A stretch of DNA of 64,000 bases from Sphingobium jiangsuense (GTDB taxonomy: Bacteria; Pseudomonadota; Alphaproteobacteria; Sphingomonadales; Sphingomonadaceae): positions 62,001 to 126,000 of the forward strand of contig NZ_JACIDT010000008.1 of assembly GCF_014196495.1 (NCBI RefSeq). The letters are read 5' to 3'. The notes beneath the pieces were generated by a model. The model made no database searches and was not told the origin of the DNA. It saw only the letters and a list, made by a program, of their open reading frames with translations. Both the position numbers and the translations under genes were made by a program. Within the stretch, counting starts at the first letter, position 1. Every line of letters starts with the position of its first letter. Positions 41,921 to 50,645 of the stretch are shown in pieces.

Positions 41921-43119
41921 CACATCCGCTCCACCGCAAGGGCAAGACCCTGTCCGACACCGACGCAGAGAGTGGCGAGGCCGAGGCGGCCACCGCTCCT
42001 TTCCAGCTGGTGCACCAGCGTCATGGCGAGGCGTGCGCCGGACATGCCGAGCGGGTGGCCGAGCGCGATCGCGCCGCCATTGGGGTTGACCCGCGCATCG
42101 TCATCGGCCAGCCCCAGCCCGCGCAACACCGCAAGGCCCTGCGCGGCGAACGCCTCGTTCAGTTCGATCGCATCGAAACGGTCGAGCGTCAGGCCCAGCC
42201 GCGCCAGCAGCTTTTGCGTCGCGGGCACCGGGCCGATGCCCATGATGCGCGGCGGCACCCCCGCGCTCGCCATGCCGAGAAGGCGCGCGCGGGGGGTGAG
42301 GCCGTGGCGCGCGACCGCCGCCTCGCTGGCGAGGATCATCGCCGCAGCGCCGTCATTGACGCCCGACGCATTGCCCGCCGTCACCGTACCGCCGGGGCGG
42401 ACCACGGGCTTGAGCCTCGCCAGCATATCGAGGCTGGTGTCGGGCCGGGGATGCTCGTCGGTGTCGACGATGCTCTCGCCCTTGCGGTGGGGGACCGCCA
42501 CCGGCACGATCTCCCGCGCGAAGAATCCCGCCGCCTGCGCCGCCACCGCCCGCTGCTGGCTGCGCAGCGCGAATGCGTCCTGATCCTCGCGCGATATGGC
42601 GAAGTCGGCCGCGACATTCTCGCCCGTCTCCGGCATCGAGTCGGTGCCGTAGAGCGGCTGCATCGCCGGATTGACGAAGCGCCAGCCGATGGTGGTGTCA
42701 TGGAGCGCGGCACTGCGCGACCAGGCGCTCTCCGCCTTGGCCAGCACGAAGGGCGCGCGGCTCATGCTCTCGACCCCGCCGGCGATCAGCAGGTCGGCCT
42801 CACCCGCGCGGATCGCCCGCGCCGCCGTCCCCACCGCATCGAGGCCCGAAGCGCACAGGCGGTTGACGGTCACGCCGCCCACGCTGTCGGGCAGCCCCGC
42901 GAGCAGCGCGCCCATGCGCGCGACATTGCGATTGTCCTCGCCCGCCTGATTGGCGCAGCCGAGGATCACGTCGTCGATCGCGGCCGGGTCGATGCCGCCA
43001 CGCTCGACCAGCGCGCGGATCGGGATCGCGGCCAGATCGTCCGCCCGCACGGCGGCCAGCGCCCCGCCATAGCGGCCGATCGGCGTGCGCACGGCATCGC
43101 ACAGGAACGCCTCGTTCAT
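41920..43119 (-). CDS. pcaF: 3-oxoadipyl-CoA thiolase
   Basis: A 399-residue thiolase that splits 3-oxoadipyl-CoA into succinyl-CoA and acetyl-CoA, the last step of the ortho pathway. Active-site segments are [18 protein letters not shown] and CVGVGQG. Its start overlaps the pcaJ stop (ATGA). It is a close paralogue of paaJ at 15311-16510; each pathway has its own copy. Confidence 0.94.
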   Translation of the reverse strand: MNEAFLCDAVRTPIGRYGGALAAVRADDLAAIPIRALVERGGIDPAAIDDVILGCANQAGEDNRNVARMGALLAGLPDSVGGVTVNRLCASGLDAVGTAARAIRAGEADLLIAGGVESMSRAPFVLAKAESAWSRSAALHDTTIGWRFVNPAMQPLYGTDSMPETGENVAADFAISREDQDAFALRSQQRAVAAQAAGFFAREIVPVAVPHRKGESIVDTDEHPRPDTSLDMLARLKPVVRPGGTVTAGNASGVNDGAAAMILASEAAVARHGLTPRARLLGMASAGVPPRIMGIGPVPATQKLLARLGLTLDRFDAIELNEAFAAQGLAVLRGLGLADDDARVNPNGGAIALGHPLGMSGARLAMTLVHQLERSGGRLGLATLCVGVGQGLALAVERM

Positions 43120-43778
43120 GCCGCAGCCACCTTCGCCGCGCTGATGTCGAGCGGCGCGGCCGTTTTCGCCACCACCTCGTCCACGCTCACCCCCGGCGCG
43201 GTTTCGAGCAGGGCGAGGCCGCCGCCGCCCTTGCGATCCACCGCGATCACCGCAAGGTCGGTGACGATCAGGTCCACGACGCCTCGGCCGGTCAGCGGCA
43301 GCGCGCAGCGCTCCACGATCTTGGGCGCGCCGTCCTTCGCCACATGCTCCATCACCACGACGATGCGCCTGACGCCCGCGACCAGATCCATCGCGCCGCC
43401 CATGCCCTTCACCATCTTGCCGGGGATGGTCCAGTTGGCGAGGTCGCCATTCATCGCCACCTCCATCGCGCCCAGCACCGCCATGTCGATATGCCCGCCC
43501 CGGATCATCGCGAAGCTGTCCGCCGAGGAGAAGAAGCTGGAGGTCGGCAGCGCGGTCACGGTCTGCTTGCCCGCGTTGATCAGGTCCGGGTCCGCCTCGC
43601 CCTCATAGGGGAAGGGGCCGATGCCGAGCATGCCGTTCTCGCTTTGCAGCGTGACGGTGATGCCCGGCGGCACATGGTTGGCGACCAGCGTCGGAATGCC
43701 GATGCCGAGGTTGACATAATATCCGTCGCGCAGTTGCTGCGCGGCGCGGGCGGCCATCTGGTCGCGGGTCCAGCTCAT
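43116..43778 (-). CDS. pcaJ: 3-oxoadipate CoA-transferase beta subunit
   Basis: A 220-residue beta subunit of the succinyl-CoA:3-oxoadipate CoA-transferase. The catalytic Glu is in the [11 protein letters not shown] motif; [15 protein letters not shown] is at the start and [15 protein letters not shown] in the middle. GGGAG lies 8 bp before the ATG. It overlaps pcaI by 4 bp and pcaF by 4 bp. Confidence 0.94.
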   Translation of the reverse strand: MSWTRDQMAARAAQQLRDGYYVNLGIGIPTLVANHVPPGITVTLQSENGMLGIGPFPYEGEADPDLINAGKQTVTALPTSSFFSSADSFAMIRGGHIDMAVLGAMEVAMNGDLANWTIPGKMVKGMGGAMDLVAGVRRIVVVMEHVAKDGAPKIVERCALPLTGRGVVDLIVTDLAVIAVDRKGGGGLALLETAPGVSVDEVVAKTAAPLDISAAKVAAA

Positions 43779-44485
43779 GGCTGCGTCTCCCTGGGCCGGG
43801 TGGTCAGCTTCTCGATCCGCTTCTCGTTGATGGTGGAAAGGACGATGCGGTCGACATAGATGCCGGGGGTGTGGATGCAGTCGGGGTCGAACGCGCCTGC
43901 GGGCACGATCTCCTCGACCTCGGCCACCGTCATCTTGCCTGCCGTCGCCATGACCGGGTTGAAGTTGCGCGCGGTCTTGCGGAACATCAGATTCCCCGCC
44001 GGGTCCGCCCGCCATGCCTTGATGATGGAGAGGTCGGCGCGCAGCCAGGTCTCGCGCACATACTCCTCGCCCTCGAAGCGCTCCACCGGCTTGCCCTCCG
44101 CGACCAGGGTGCCGACGCCGGTTTTCGTATAGAAGGCCGGGATGCCCGCGCCGCCTGCGCGGATGCGCTCGGCCAGCGTGCCCTGCGGGTTCAGTTCCAG
44201 CTCCAGCTCGCCGGAAAGATACTGGCTCTCGAACAGCCTGTTCTCGCCCACATAGGAGGCGATCATCTTCTGGACCTGCCTGCTTTCCAGCAGCATCCAC
44301 AGGCCGAAGCCGTCCGCCCCCGCATTGTTGGAGATGACGGTGAGGCCCGTCACCCCCGATGCGCGGATCTCCGGGATCAGGCTTTCCGGATTGCCCGAAA
44401 GACCGAAGCCGCCCGACATGATCGTCATCCCGTCGAACAGCAGGCCGTCCAGCGCGGCGAAAGGGGTGGGATATATCTTCTGCAT
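43775..44485 (-). CDS. pcaI: 3-oxoadipate CoA-transferase alpha subunit
   Basis: A 236-residue alpha subunit of the same CoA-transferase. It has the family motif [15 protein letters not shown] and the [15 protein letters not shown] segment. The start is taken at 44485 (MQKIYPT), 20 bp after catA; upstream in-frame codons read VGGGFG and could be a GTG start. It transfers CoA from succinyl-CoA to 3-oxoadipate together with PcaJ. Confidence 0.93.
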   Translation of the reverse strand: MQKIYPTPFAALDGLLFDGMTIMSGGFGLSGNPESLIPEIRASGVTGLTVISNNAGADGFGLWMLLESRQVQKMIASYVGENRLFESQYLSGELELELNPQGTLAERIRAGGAGIPAFYTKTGVGTLVAEGKPVERFEGEEYVRETWLRADLSIIKAWRADPAGNLMFRKTARNFNPVMATAGKMTVAEVEEIVPAGAFDPDCIHTPGIYVDRIVLSTINEKRIEKLTTRPRETQP

Positions 44486-44505
44486 GCCGAACCCGCCGCC
44501 CACTC

Positions 44506-45396
44506 CTATGCCTCGGCCCGCACGCGCGCCGAGAAATGCTCCTCGTCCGAGACTTCCGCCCGCTGCAACTCGAAATCGAACGCGATATAGGCGCTGTCGC
44601 CCTGACGGTTGGGAACCGGCAGCAGCCCCTCGCGGGTGGCGAAGGCGAAATCGTCTCCGGCGAAGGGATCGTCGCCGAAATTGATCTGCGTGGTCAGCGT
44701 GCGATAGCCGGGCGCCTCGACGAAGAAATGCACATGGGCCGGACGATTGCCATGGCGGCCCAGCGCCTTCATGAAACGGTCGGTCGGGCCGCCGGGGGGC
44801 ACGCTGTAGCCGCTCGGCATGCGCGAATGAAAGGCATAGCGCCCGTCCGGCCCGATCCTGATGCGGCGGCGGTTGTTGAACGGCGATTGCGTGCCGGTCG
44901 GGTCGAAATGGGAATAGAAGCCCTTCGAATTGGCGTGCCACACATGCAGGATCGCGCCTTCCACCGGCTCGCCGTCGGGACCGGCGACGCGCCCGTTCAT
45001 ATAGAGCGTGTCGGTGTCGTCCGCGTCGTCGGTCAGATTGGCCTCGCCCTCGACCAGCGGCGCGCCCGCGACATAGAGCGGCCCTTCGATCGTGCGCGGC
45101 GTGCCGCCGCTGCGCCCGGCCTCGGCATCGCGCGCGTCCATCACCAGATCCATGAAGTGCTCAAGGCCGACGCCGGGGACGATCAGCCCGAATTCATCGC
45201 CGCTGTCCTGAAAATATTTGATCGCGGCCCAGAATTCGCTCTCGCTGACGTCATGCTTGACGATCGCCTTCATGATCGCCTCGACCAGATCGCGGGTGAT
45301 CGCCTTGAGCCGCGCGTCGCCCGCGTCGCTCTCGACCCCGCTCGCCCGGTCCAGCAGCGCCTGCACTTCCGGCGTTTGTACGAAATCCTCAGTCAT
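44506..45396 (-). CDS. catA: Catechol 1,2-dioxygenase
   Basis: A 296-residue intradiol dioxygenase that cleaves catechol to cis,cis-muconate with non-haem Fe(III). The four iron ligands are visible: Tyr161 (KGFYSHFD), Tyr197 (PSGYSVPP), His221 and His223 (RPAHVHFF). The N-terminal helical dimerisation domain is present, so the length is that of catechol rather than protocatechuate enzymes. GAGG lies 5 bp before the ATG at 45396. It is followed by pcaI and preceded by catC. Confidence 0.95.
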   Translation of the reverse strand: MTEDFVQTPEVQALLDRASGVESDAGDARLKAITRDLVEAIMKAIVKHDVSESEFWAAIKYFQDSGDEFGLIVPGVGLEHFMDLVMDARDAEAGRSGGTPRTIEGPLYVAGAPLVEGEANLTDDADDTDTLYMNGRVAGPDGEPVEGAILHVWHANSKGFYSHFDPTGTQSPFNNRRRIRIGPDGRYAFHSRMPSGYSVPPGGPTDRFMKALGRHGNRPAHVHFFVEAPGYRTLTTQINFGDDPFAGDDFAFATREGLLPVPNRQGDSAYIAFDFELQRAEVSDEEHFSARVRAEA

Positions 45397-45427
45397 TTCA
45401 CCTCTCCATGAAACAATATGGAACATT

Positions 45428-45718
45428 TCAGCGATCATCTTCATGGATCGACGACGGATGGCGGCAGAGCGCCGTCACGCGGATGTCCATGAAGGGATAG
45501 AGCGGCAGGCCGGTCAACAGGTCGTGCAGCTCGCCATTGTCGGCGACGTCGAAGATGCTGACATTGCTGTACCGGCCGACGACGCGCCAGATATGGCGCC
45601 ATGTCCCGGCGCGCTGCAATTCCTGAAAGCGCGCCTTCTCCGCCGCCTTCAGCTGCTCGAATCGCGCCGGATCGACATCCGGCGGCACGTTCACATCCAT
45701 TTCTACCTTGAAAAGCAT
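45428..45718 (-). CDS. catC: Muconolactone isomerase
   Basis: A 96-residue muconolactone delta-isomerase that forms 3-oxoadipate enol-lactone. It has the family start MLFKVEMDVNVPPDVDPARFEQLKAAEKA (cut here by position, residues 1-29) and the segment GRYSNVSIFDV with a PLYPFMDIRVTAL end. Length is exactly typical. It lies 3 bp after catB and 31 bp before catA. Confidence 0.95.
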   Translation of the reverse strand: MLFKVEMDVNVPPDVDPARFEQLKAAEKARFQELQRAGTWRHIWRVVGRYSNVSIFDVADNGELHDLLTGLPLYPFMDIRVTALCRHPSSIHEDDR

Positions 45719-45721
45719 GGG

Positions 45722-46879
45722 TCAGGCCGTCTGTGCTGAGGGAAGGGAGAGGGTGGCGCGCGCCGCGTCCCGGCGCAGGAAGGCGACGCGGTCCTCGTCC
45801 AGCGCGACGCCCAGCCCCGGCGCCGTGGGAACCTCCAGCGAAAAATCGCTGTAATGAAGAGGCGTCGCCAATATCTCCTCGGTCAGCAGCAGCGGGCCGA
45901 AGAGTTCGGTGCCGAAGGGCAGGGCGGCGAAGGTCGCGAACAGATGGGCCGAGGCGACGGTGCCGACGCCCGCCTCCAGCATCGTGCCGCCGTAAAGGCC
46001 GATCCCGGCGGCGTCCGCGATCGCCTGCACCTGCCGGGCGGCGGACAATCCGCCCGATTGCTCGATCTTCACCGCGAACACATGGGCGGCGGCGTGCACC
46101 GCCAGATCATAGGCGCTTTCCGGTCCGTTCAGCGCCTCGTCCGCCATCACCGGAATGCGCGCGCGGGCCGACAGGCGCGCCATGCCAGCCCGGTTGTGGC
46201 GCGATATCGGCTGCTCGACCAGATCGCACCCGATATCGGCCAGCATCTCGATGCCGCGGATCGCGGTGGTTTCGTCCCACGCCATGTTGACGTCGACGCG
46301 CACCGACGCCCGATCGCCCAGCGCCCGCTTGATCGCGGCGACATGGGCGACATCCTCGTGGAGGCGGCGCTTGCCGATCTTCAGCTTGAACGCATTGTGG
46401 CGGCCGCGCTCGATCATCGCTTCGGCCTCCTCTATGTCGAGCGCGGTGTTGCCGCTCGCCAGCGTCCAGAGCACCGGCAGGCGGTCGCGCACCCGGCCGC
46501 CGACAAGCTCGCTCACCGGCAGGCCGACCCGCTGGCCCTGCGCGTCGAGCAGCGCCGTCTCGATCGCGCTCTTCGCGAAATGGTTGCCGGCGATATGGGC
46601 GGCCAGCCGCGCCATCGCCCCGGCCGGGCGGGTCGCGTCGCATCCCGCCAGCAGCGGCGCGAAATAGGTGTCGATGGCGAGCTTGATGCCTTCCGGGCTT
46701 TCCGGACCATAGGAAAGCCCGCCGATGGTGGTCGCCTCGCCGATACCGACGATACCGTCAGAGCAATATAGGCGGACGAGGCACAGCGTCTGGCTGTGCA
46801 TCGTCGCCATCGCCAGAACATGCGACCGGATTGTCGGAAGATCGACAAGAAAAGCTTCGATCCGTTCAATTTCAACCAT
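45722..46879 (-). CDS. catB: Muconate cycloisomerase
   Basis: A 385-residue enolase-superfamily cycloisomerase that converts cis,cis-muconate to muconolactone. The catalytic Lys165-x-Lys167 pair is in FKLKIGK, the metal ligands are Asp196 (VDVNMAWDE), Glu222 (VEQP) and Asp247 (MADEAL), and Lys271 (VKIEQSGG) is the second base. The start is taken at 46879 with GAGG 6 bp upstream; an ATG at 46891 is an alternative. It is the first gene of the operon, with a LysR-type site 73 bp upstream. Confidence 0.94.
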   Translation of the reverse strand: MVEIERIEAFLVDLPTIRSHVLAMATMHSQTLCLVRLYCSDGIVGIGEATTIGGLSYGPESPEGIKLAIDTYFAPLLAGCDATRPAGAMARLAAHIAGNHFAKSAIETALLDAQGQRVGLPVSELVGGRVRDRLPVLWTLASGNTALDIEEAEAMIERGRHNAFKLKIGKRRLHEDVAHVAAIKRALGDRASVRVDVNMAWDETTAIRGIEMLADIGCDLVEQPISRHNRAGMARLSARARIPVMADEALNGPESAYDLAVHAAAHVFAVKIEQSGGLSAARQVQAIADAAGIGLYGGTMLEAGVGTVASAHLFATFAALPFGTELFGPLLLTEEILATPLHYSDFSLEVPTAPGLGVALDEDRVAFLRRDAARATLSLPSAQTA

Positions 46880-46951
46880 CGCGCACCTCATCTCTCCTAC
46901 GCCAGCGGATACTCTCGCGGCGCGACGAGCGGAAAGATTGAGTGGGTCCGA

Positions 46952-46974
46952 TTTCATACCTCTTGGGTATGAAA
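46952..46974. promoter_or_regulatory. LysR operator (ATAC-N7-GTAT) before catB
   Basis: TTTCATACC-TCTTG-GGTATGAAA, a perfect 9-bp inverted repeat. Its centre contains ATAC-N7-GTAT at 46956-46970, the known recognition pattern of CatM and BenM in Acinetobacter. It is 73-95 bp upstream of the catB start, a normal LysR activation position. The CatR/BenM-like protein at 29249-30169 is the likely ligand. Confidence 0.75.
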
Positions 46975-47002
46975 GGCAATCAGGCCCCTCGCGCGGAGCC
47001 GG

Positions 47003-47650
47003 CTATGGCTTATGCGCCTGCGCGGCGATCCGTGCCCATGGGTTCGGATCGGGTTCGGCGATCTTCGTCAATGTGTTCGTGTCGCGATGCAGGAACGGCG
47101 CGGTGCGGCCGCGCACCATCAGGCTCGTTTCGGACACATAGGTCCAGGAACCGTCGGCGTTGAAATCGACTTCGATCCGGTAGGAATCGGTCCGAAAAGC
47201 CAGTTCCAGGAAGGTCGTCGAGCAGATGCCGTATTCGGTCTGCCCGCGTTCGGCCCTGAGCGTCAGCTTCGTGGCGTCCGGTTCCGCATGCCCGGCGGCG
47301 ATCGCGATCTGTCCTCGCGGGATCGCAAGGGTCTGGAGGACGAGACCGGTGGCGGGCTCCCAGAGCCAGTAGCCCAGCTGGTCGTGAAAGGCGATCTGCT
47401 CTTCGGTGGTATTGATGTGGACATGGTAGCGCAGGCCGTAAAAGAGCTGCGGTCCGTTGGTCTGCGCGTCGATCGGCTGCATCTCGATTCGCTCGTAATA
47501 TTCGCGCCGTTCAGGACCATCGGCCTTGGGGTTGAGGTCGACGCCCCGGTGCCCCTCCCATATCCCGGCGAGACGCCGCAGCGGCCCCAGATTGGCGAGC
47601 GTGTCCGGGCTGGCATCGGGTTCCGTGAAGATGTCGGCGGGTATTTCCAT
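47003..47650 (-). CDS. Nitrobindin-like haem-binding beta-barrel protein
   Basis: A 215-residue protein of the THAP4/nitrobindin haem-binding barrel group. It shows the lipocalin-like start LRRLAGIWEGHRGVD (GxWxG pattern), QLFYGLRYHVHINT, FHDQLGYWLWEPATG and a barrel ending in TAPFLHRDTNTLTKI. Such proteins bind ferric haem and react with nitric oxide or peroxynitrite; other members bind fatty ligands. GAGGAGG precedes the ATG. Its 3' end is 29 bp from the catB operator, so it ends just upstream of the catechol operon. The link to the pathway is unclear. Confidence 0.75.
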   Translation of the reverse strand: MEIPADIFTEPDASPDTLANLGPLRRLAGIWEGHRGVDLNPKADGPERREYYERIEMQPIDAQTNGPQLFYGLRYHVHINTTEEQIAFHDQLGYWLWEPATGLVLQTLAIPRGQIAIAAGHAEPDATKLTLRAERGQTEYGICSTTFLELAFRTDSYRIEVDFNADGSWTYVSETSLMVRGRTAPFLHRDTNTLTKIAEPDPNPWARIAAQAHKP

Positions 47651-47878
47651 CAGGTCCTCCTCTGTGCCCGGCCAGCGCAAAGCCCGCCTGCCATGGCATG
47701 GGCGCCAGATTGCACCATCGCCGTCAGGGTGGCACGGGAAAAGTGATCCGGCTGCAATGATGGTTTTCCCGCGATGAAATGGCGATGCGGTGAGCGGCTA
47801 ATGCAAGCGCGATTCGGATAGCTTCCCGGCCCCCGACCCGTCACCTTGCGGGCAACATCGCGTGGGGAAGGGGTTCCA

Positions 47879-49024
47879 ATGGCCAGAAACATGCATCCGC
47901 TTCACAGGAAGAATCAGTTCAAGCTCGGCACTTTCTCGTCCAACTGCTCCAGCGGCATGTCGATCACCAATGTGCCGGAACGCTGGGACGCGAGCTGGGA
48001 CAATAATCTGGCGCTCGCCCGCATGCTGGACGATGCGGGCATCGACTTCATGCTGCCGGTGGCGCGCTGGATCGGCTATGCCAATGCGGGCGACAGCAAT
48101 TTCCAGGGCCATGTGCTCGAAACCCTGACATGGGCGGCGGGACTGCTCGCCGCGACCCGGCGGATCAGCGTGGTGTCGACCGTGCATGTGATGGCGTTCA
48201 ACCCGGTGGTGGCGGCCAAGCAGCTCGCGACGATCGACCAGATCGGCCATGGCCGCTCCGGCCTCAACATCGTCGCCGGGTGGAACGCCCCGGAAATGGC
48301 GGCGCTGGGGCTGGACCTGCCGGACGGGCACGATGTGCGCTACGCCTATGCGGAGGAATGGTTCGAGATCGTTCGGCGGCTATGGTCGTCAAAGGAGCGC
48401 TTCGATTTCGACGGCCGCTTCTTCAAGCTGAAGGACGTGCATGCCGACCCGCTGCCCTATGACGGCCTGCCGCCGGTCATCAACGCGGCGGGATCGAAGG
48501 AGGGAAGGGACTTCGCGGTCAGGAACGCGGATTTCCTCTTCACCCCCGCGATCGACCTCAGGCGCTCGGCGGAGGAAACGGCGGAGCTGAAGGCGCTGGC
48601 GGAGAGCCGGGGGCGGTCGGTCGATCTGCTCACCTTCTCCCATGTCGTCTGCCGTCCGACGACGAAGGAGGCGGAGGACTATGTCCACTATTTCGGCTTC
48701 GAGCATCGCGACATAAAGACGCTCGACCGGGTGATCGAGCTGCAATTCGCGCATGCACAATCCTTCCCGCACGACCTGCTCACGCTGATCCGCGATCGCT
48801 TCGCGGTCGGCCATGGCGGCTACCCGCTGGTGGGCACGCCGGAGCAGGTCGCCGACGGCATCTGCGCGATCCGGGAAGCGGGGTTCAGCGGCACGACGCT
48901 GTCCTTCGTCGACTATGCGCGCGAATTCCCCTATTTCCGCGACGAGGTGCTCCCCATCCTCGAAGCGCGCGGCCTGCGCGCCGGCAGCCATGAGGAAGAG
49001 CTGGTGATAGAGCAGGTCGGCTAG
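47879..49024 (+). CDS. LLM-class flavin-dependent monooxygenase
   Basis: A 381-residue luciferase-like (bacterial luciferase/alkanesulfonate monooxygenase) FMN-dependent enzyme. Features are the MLPVARWIGY segment, AATRRISVVSTVHV, GHGRSGLNIVAGWNAPE and VGTPEQVADGI. It needs a reduced-flavin supplier, which is not encoded beside it. GGGGAAGGGG lies before the ATG at 47879. It is divergent from the haem-protein gene across 228 bp and convergent with the MDR gene. It might carry out a ring or side-chain oxygenation in the second catabolic cluster. Confidence 0.85.
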   Translation: MARNMHPLHRKNQFKLGTFSSNCSSGMSITNVPERWDASWDNNLALARMLDDAGIDFMLPVARWIGYANAGDSNFQGHVLETLTWAAGLLAATRRISVVSTVHVMAFNPVVAAKQLATIDQIGHGRSGLNIVAGWNAPEMAALGLDLPDGHDVRYAYAEEWFEIVRRLWSSKERFDFDGRFFKLKDVHADPLPYDGLPPVINAAGSKEGRDFAVRNADFLFTPAIDLRRSAEETAELKALAESRGRSVDLLTFSHVVCRPTTKEAEDYVHYFGFEHRDIKTLDRVIELQFAHAQSFPHDLLTLIRDRFAVGHGGYPLVGTPEQVADGICAIREAGFSGTTLSFVDYAREFPYFRDEVLPILEARGLRAGSHEEELVIEQVG

Positions 49025-49047
49025 CGGATCGAGGGCGCCGCCGCCCG

Positions 49048-50070
49048 TCAGCTCAGGTCGAGGATCATCTTGCCCCGGTTGCTGCCGTCGAACAGCCGCA
49101 TGAACGCCGGATAGGCGTTGTCGATGCCCTTTTCCACATGCTCGTCGAAGCGCAGCTTGCCCTCGGCGATCAGCGCGGCGATGGCCTTGCTGCCCTCCGG
49201 GAAGCGATCGACGAACTCGCTCACCAGATAGCCGCGCATCGTCGCCGTCTTGACGATCAGCTGCCAGATGTTGCGCGCGCCATAGGACTCGCCATTATAT
49301 TCGGAGATCAGCCCGCACAGGATGATCCGCGCATAATGGTTGATGTGGAGCAGCGTCGCGTCGAGGCAGATGCCGCCGACATTCTCGTAAACCAGATCGA
49401 TCCCTTCCGGACAGGCGGCGGCGATATCGGCGGAAAGCGCCTCCACATCCTTGCCGCGATAGTCGATCGCCGCGTCGAAGCCGAAATGGTCGATCAGCTT
49501 GCGGCACTTGTCCGCCCCGCCCGCGATGCCGACCACCCGCGTGCCGCGCAGCTTCGCCAACTGGCCGACGCAGGAGCCGACCGCGCCCGCGGCGCCGCTC
49601 ACCAGCAGCGTCTGCCCCGCCTGCGGCTGCATCACCTCGCTGACGCCGAACCAGGCGGTCAGGCCCACCGCGCCCATGGCGGAAAGGTAGAGTGTCGGCG
49701 AGGGCACCTGCGACACGTCGATCGGGTGCATATAGGCGTTGGGCGTGACGAGGCTGTATTCCTCGATCGCGTTGAGGCCCATCACCCAGTCGCCGGGCTT
49801 GAAGCGGTCCACCCCGCTGGCGATCACGGTGCCCACGGTCGAGGCGCGCACCGCGTCGCCGAGCGCGACGGGCGGCAGATAGCTCGGCCTGTCGTCGAGC
49901 CAGCCCCGGATCGCCGGATCGAGCGACACATAATGGTTGCGCGTCAGGATCTGCCCCGGACCGGGGGCGCCGATGGCGACCTCCTCCAACCGGAAATCGC
50001 TTTCCTTGGGCAGGCCGTCGGGACGGGCGGCCAGAACGAAACGGCGGCCTGTAGTCGGTGTATCGGTCAT
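49048..50070 (-). CDS. MDR-family NADPH-dependent oxidoreductase (CurA/leukotriene reductase type)
   Basis: A 340-residue zinc-free medium-chain reductase. It has RNHYVSLDPAIRGWL at the start, the NADPH motif SGAAGAVGSCVGQLAK in the middle and LRFDEHVEKGIDNAYPAF near the end. This group reduces the double bond of alpha,beta-unsaturated ketones or aldehydes. It is the last gene of the minus-strand cluster, 4 bp after the SnoaL gene. It likely reduces an enone made by the FAD dehydrogenases. Confidence 0.87.
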   Translation of the reverse strand: MTDTPTTGRRFVLAARPDGLPKESDFRLEEVAIGAPGPGQILTRNHYVSLDPAIRGWLDDRPSYLPPVALGDAVRASTVGTVIASGVDRFKPGDWVMGLNAIEEYSLVTPNAYMHPIDVSQVPSPTLYLSAMGAVGLTAWFGVSEVMQPQAGQTLLVSGAAGAVGSCVGQLAKLRGTRVVGIAGGADKCRKLIDHFGFDAAIDYRGKDVEALSADIAAACPEGIDLVYENVGGICLDATLLHINHYARIILCGLISEYNGESYGARNIWQLIVKTATMRGYLVSEFVDRFPEGSKAIAALIAEGKLRFDEHVEKGIDNAYPAFMRLFDGSNRGKMILDLS

Positions 50071-50074
50071 GATC

Positions 50075-50611
50075 CTATCTCCCCGAAGTGCCCGACGCCC
50101 AGTCGCGCGTCTGGCTGAAATCCGCGCCGGACCGGCCGGACAGGTGGATCAGCGGCATATCCTGCAATATGCCGTCGCTCGCGGGGTCCTTGCGCGCCCA
50201 GTCGATCAGCTCGCGCCGCCGCTGGATCGCCCAGCGCCCGTCGCGATGGCTATATTCGTCGATATAGCGGCCCGCCATCAGCAGGTCGTAAGGCTCGCCT
50301 TCCTCGACCAGCCGGTGCCAGGCGAAGAAATAGACCTCGCCCGTCGCGGTGCCGCCGTCCGCATCGACATCGAGGTCGATCTGGCCGAGGATATGCTGGC
50401 TCCCTTCCAGATTGGCGAGGAAGCCCTGCGCGAAATCGGTATAGGCGCGGGCATCGCCGCGCAACAGCCCGCAATCCACATCGGCGTCGGCGTGGAAGGA
50501 GGACAACTGCAACCCGTGGTCGAGCCGGTCCTGCCCGCGCATATAGGCGTGGATCGCCCTGGTGATGTCCCGCCGCGCGACGAGATCGCGCACTTCCCTT
50601 TCCATGTCCAT
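50075..50611 (-). CDS. SnoaL/NTF2-fold protein
   Basis: A 178-residue SnoaL_4-type protein starting REVRDLVARRDITRAIHAYMRGQDRLD, with the family ending DEYSHRDGRWAIQRRRELIDWARK. This fold includes ketosteroid isomerase-like enzymes and oxygenase partners; conserved Asp/His positions are present but no defined catalytic set can be named. The start is at 50611 (MDMERE). It follows a fused double-SnoaL gene and is clearly related to both halves of it. Confidence 0.82.
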   Translation of the reverse strand: MDMEREVRDLVARRDITRAIHAYMRGQDRLDHGLQLSSFHADADVDCGLLRGDARAYTDFAQGFLANLEGSQHILGQIDLDVDADGGTATGEVYFFAWHRLVEEGEPYDLLMAGRYIDEYSHRDGRWAIQRRRELIDWARKDPASDGILQDMPLIHLSGRSGADFSQTRDWASGTSGR

Positions 50612-50645
50612 CACGCTCTCCTGTTCCTTGTTGCTTGCCGCCCGG

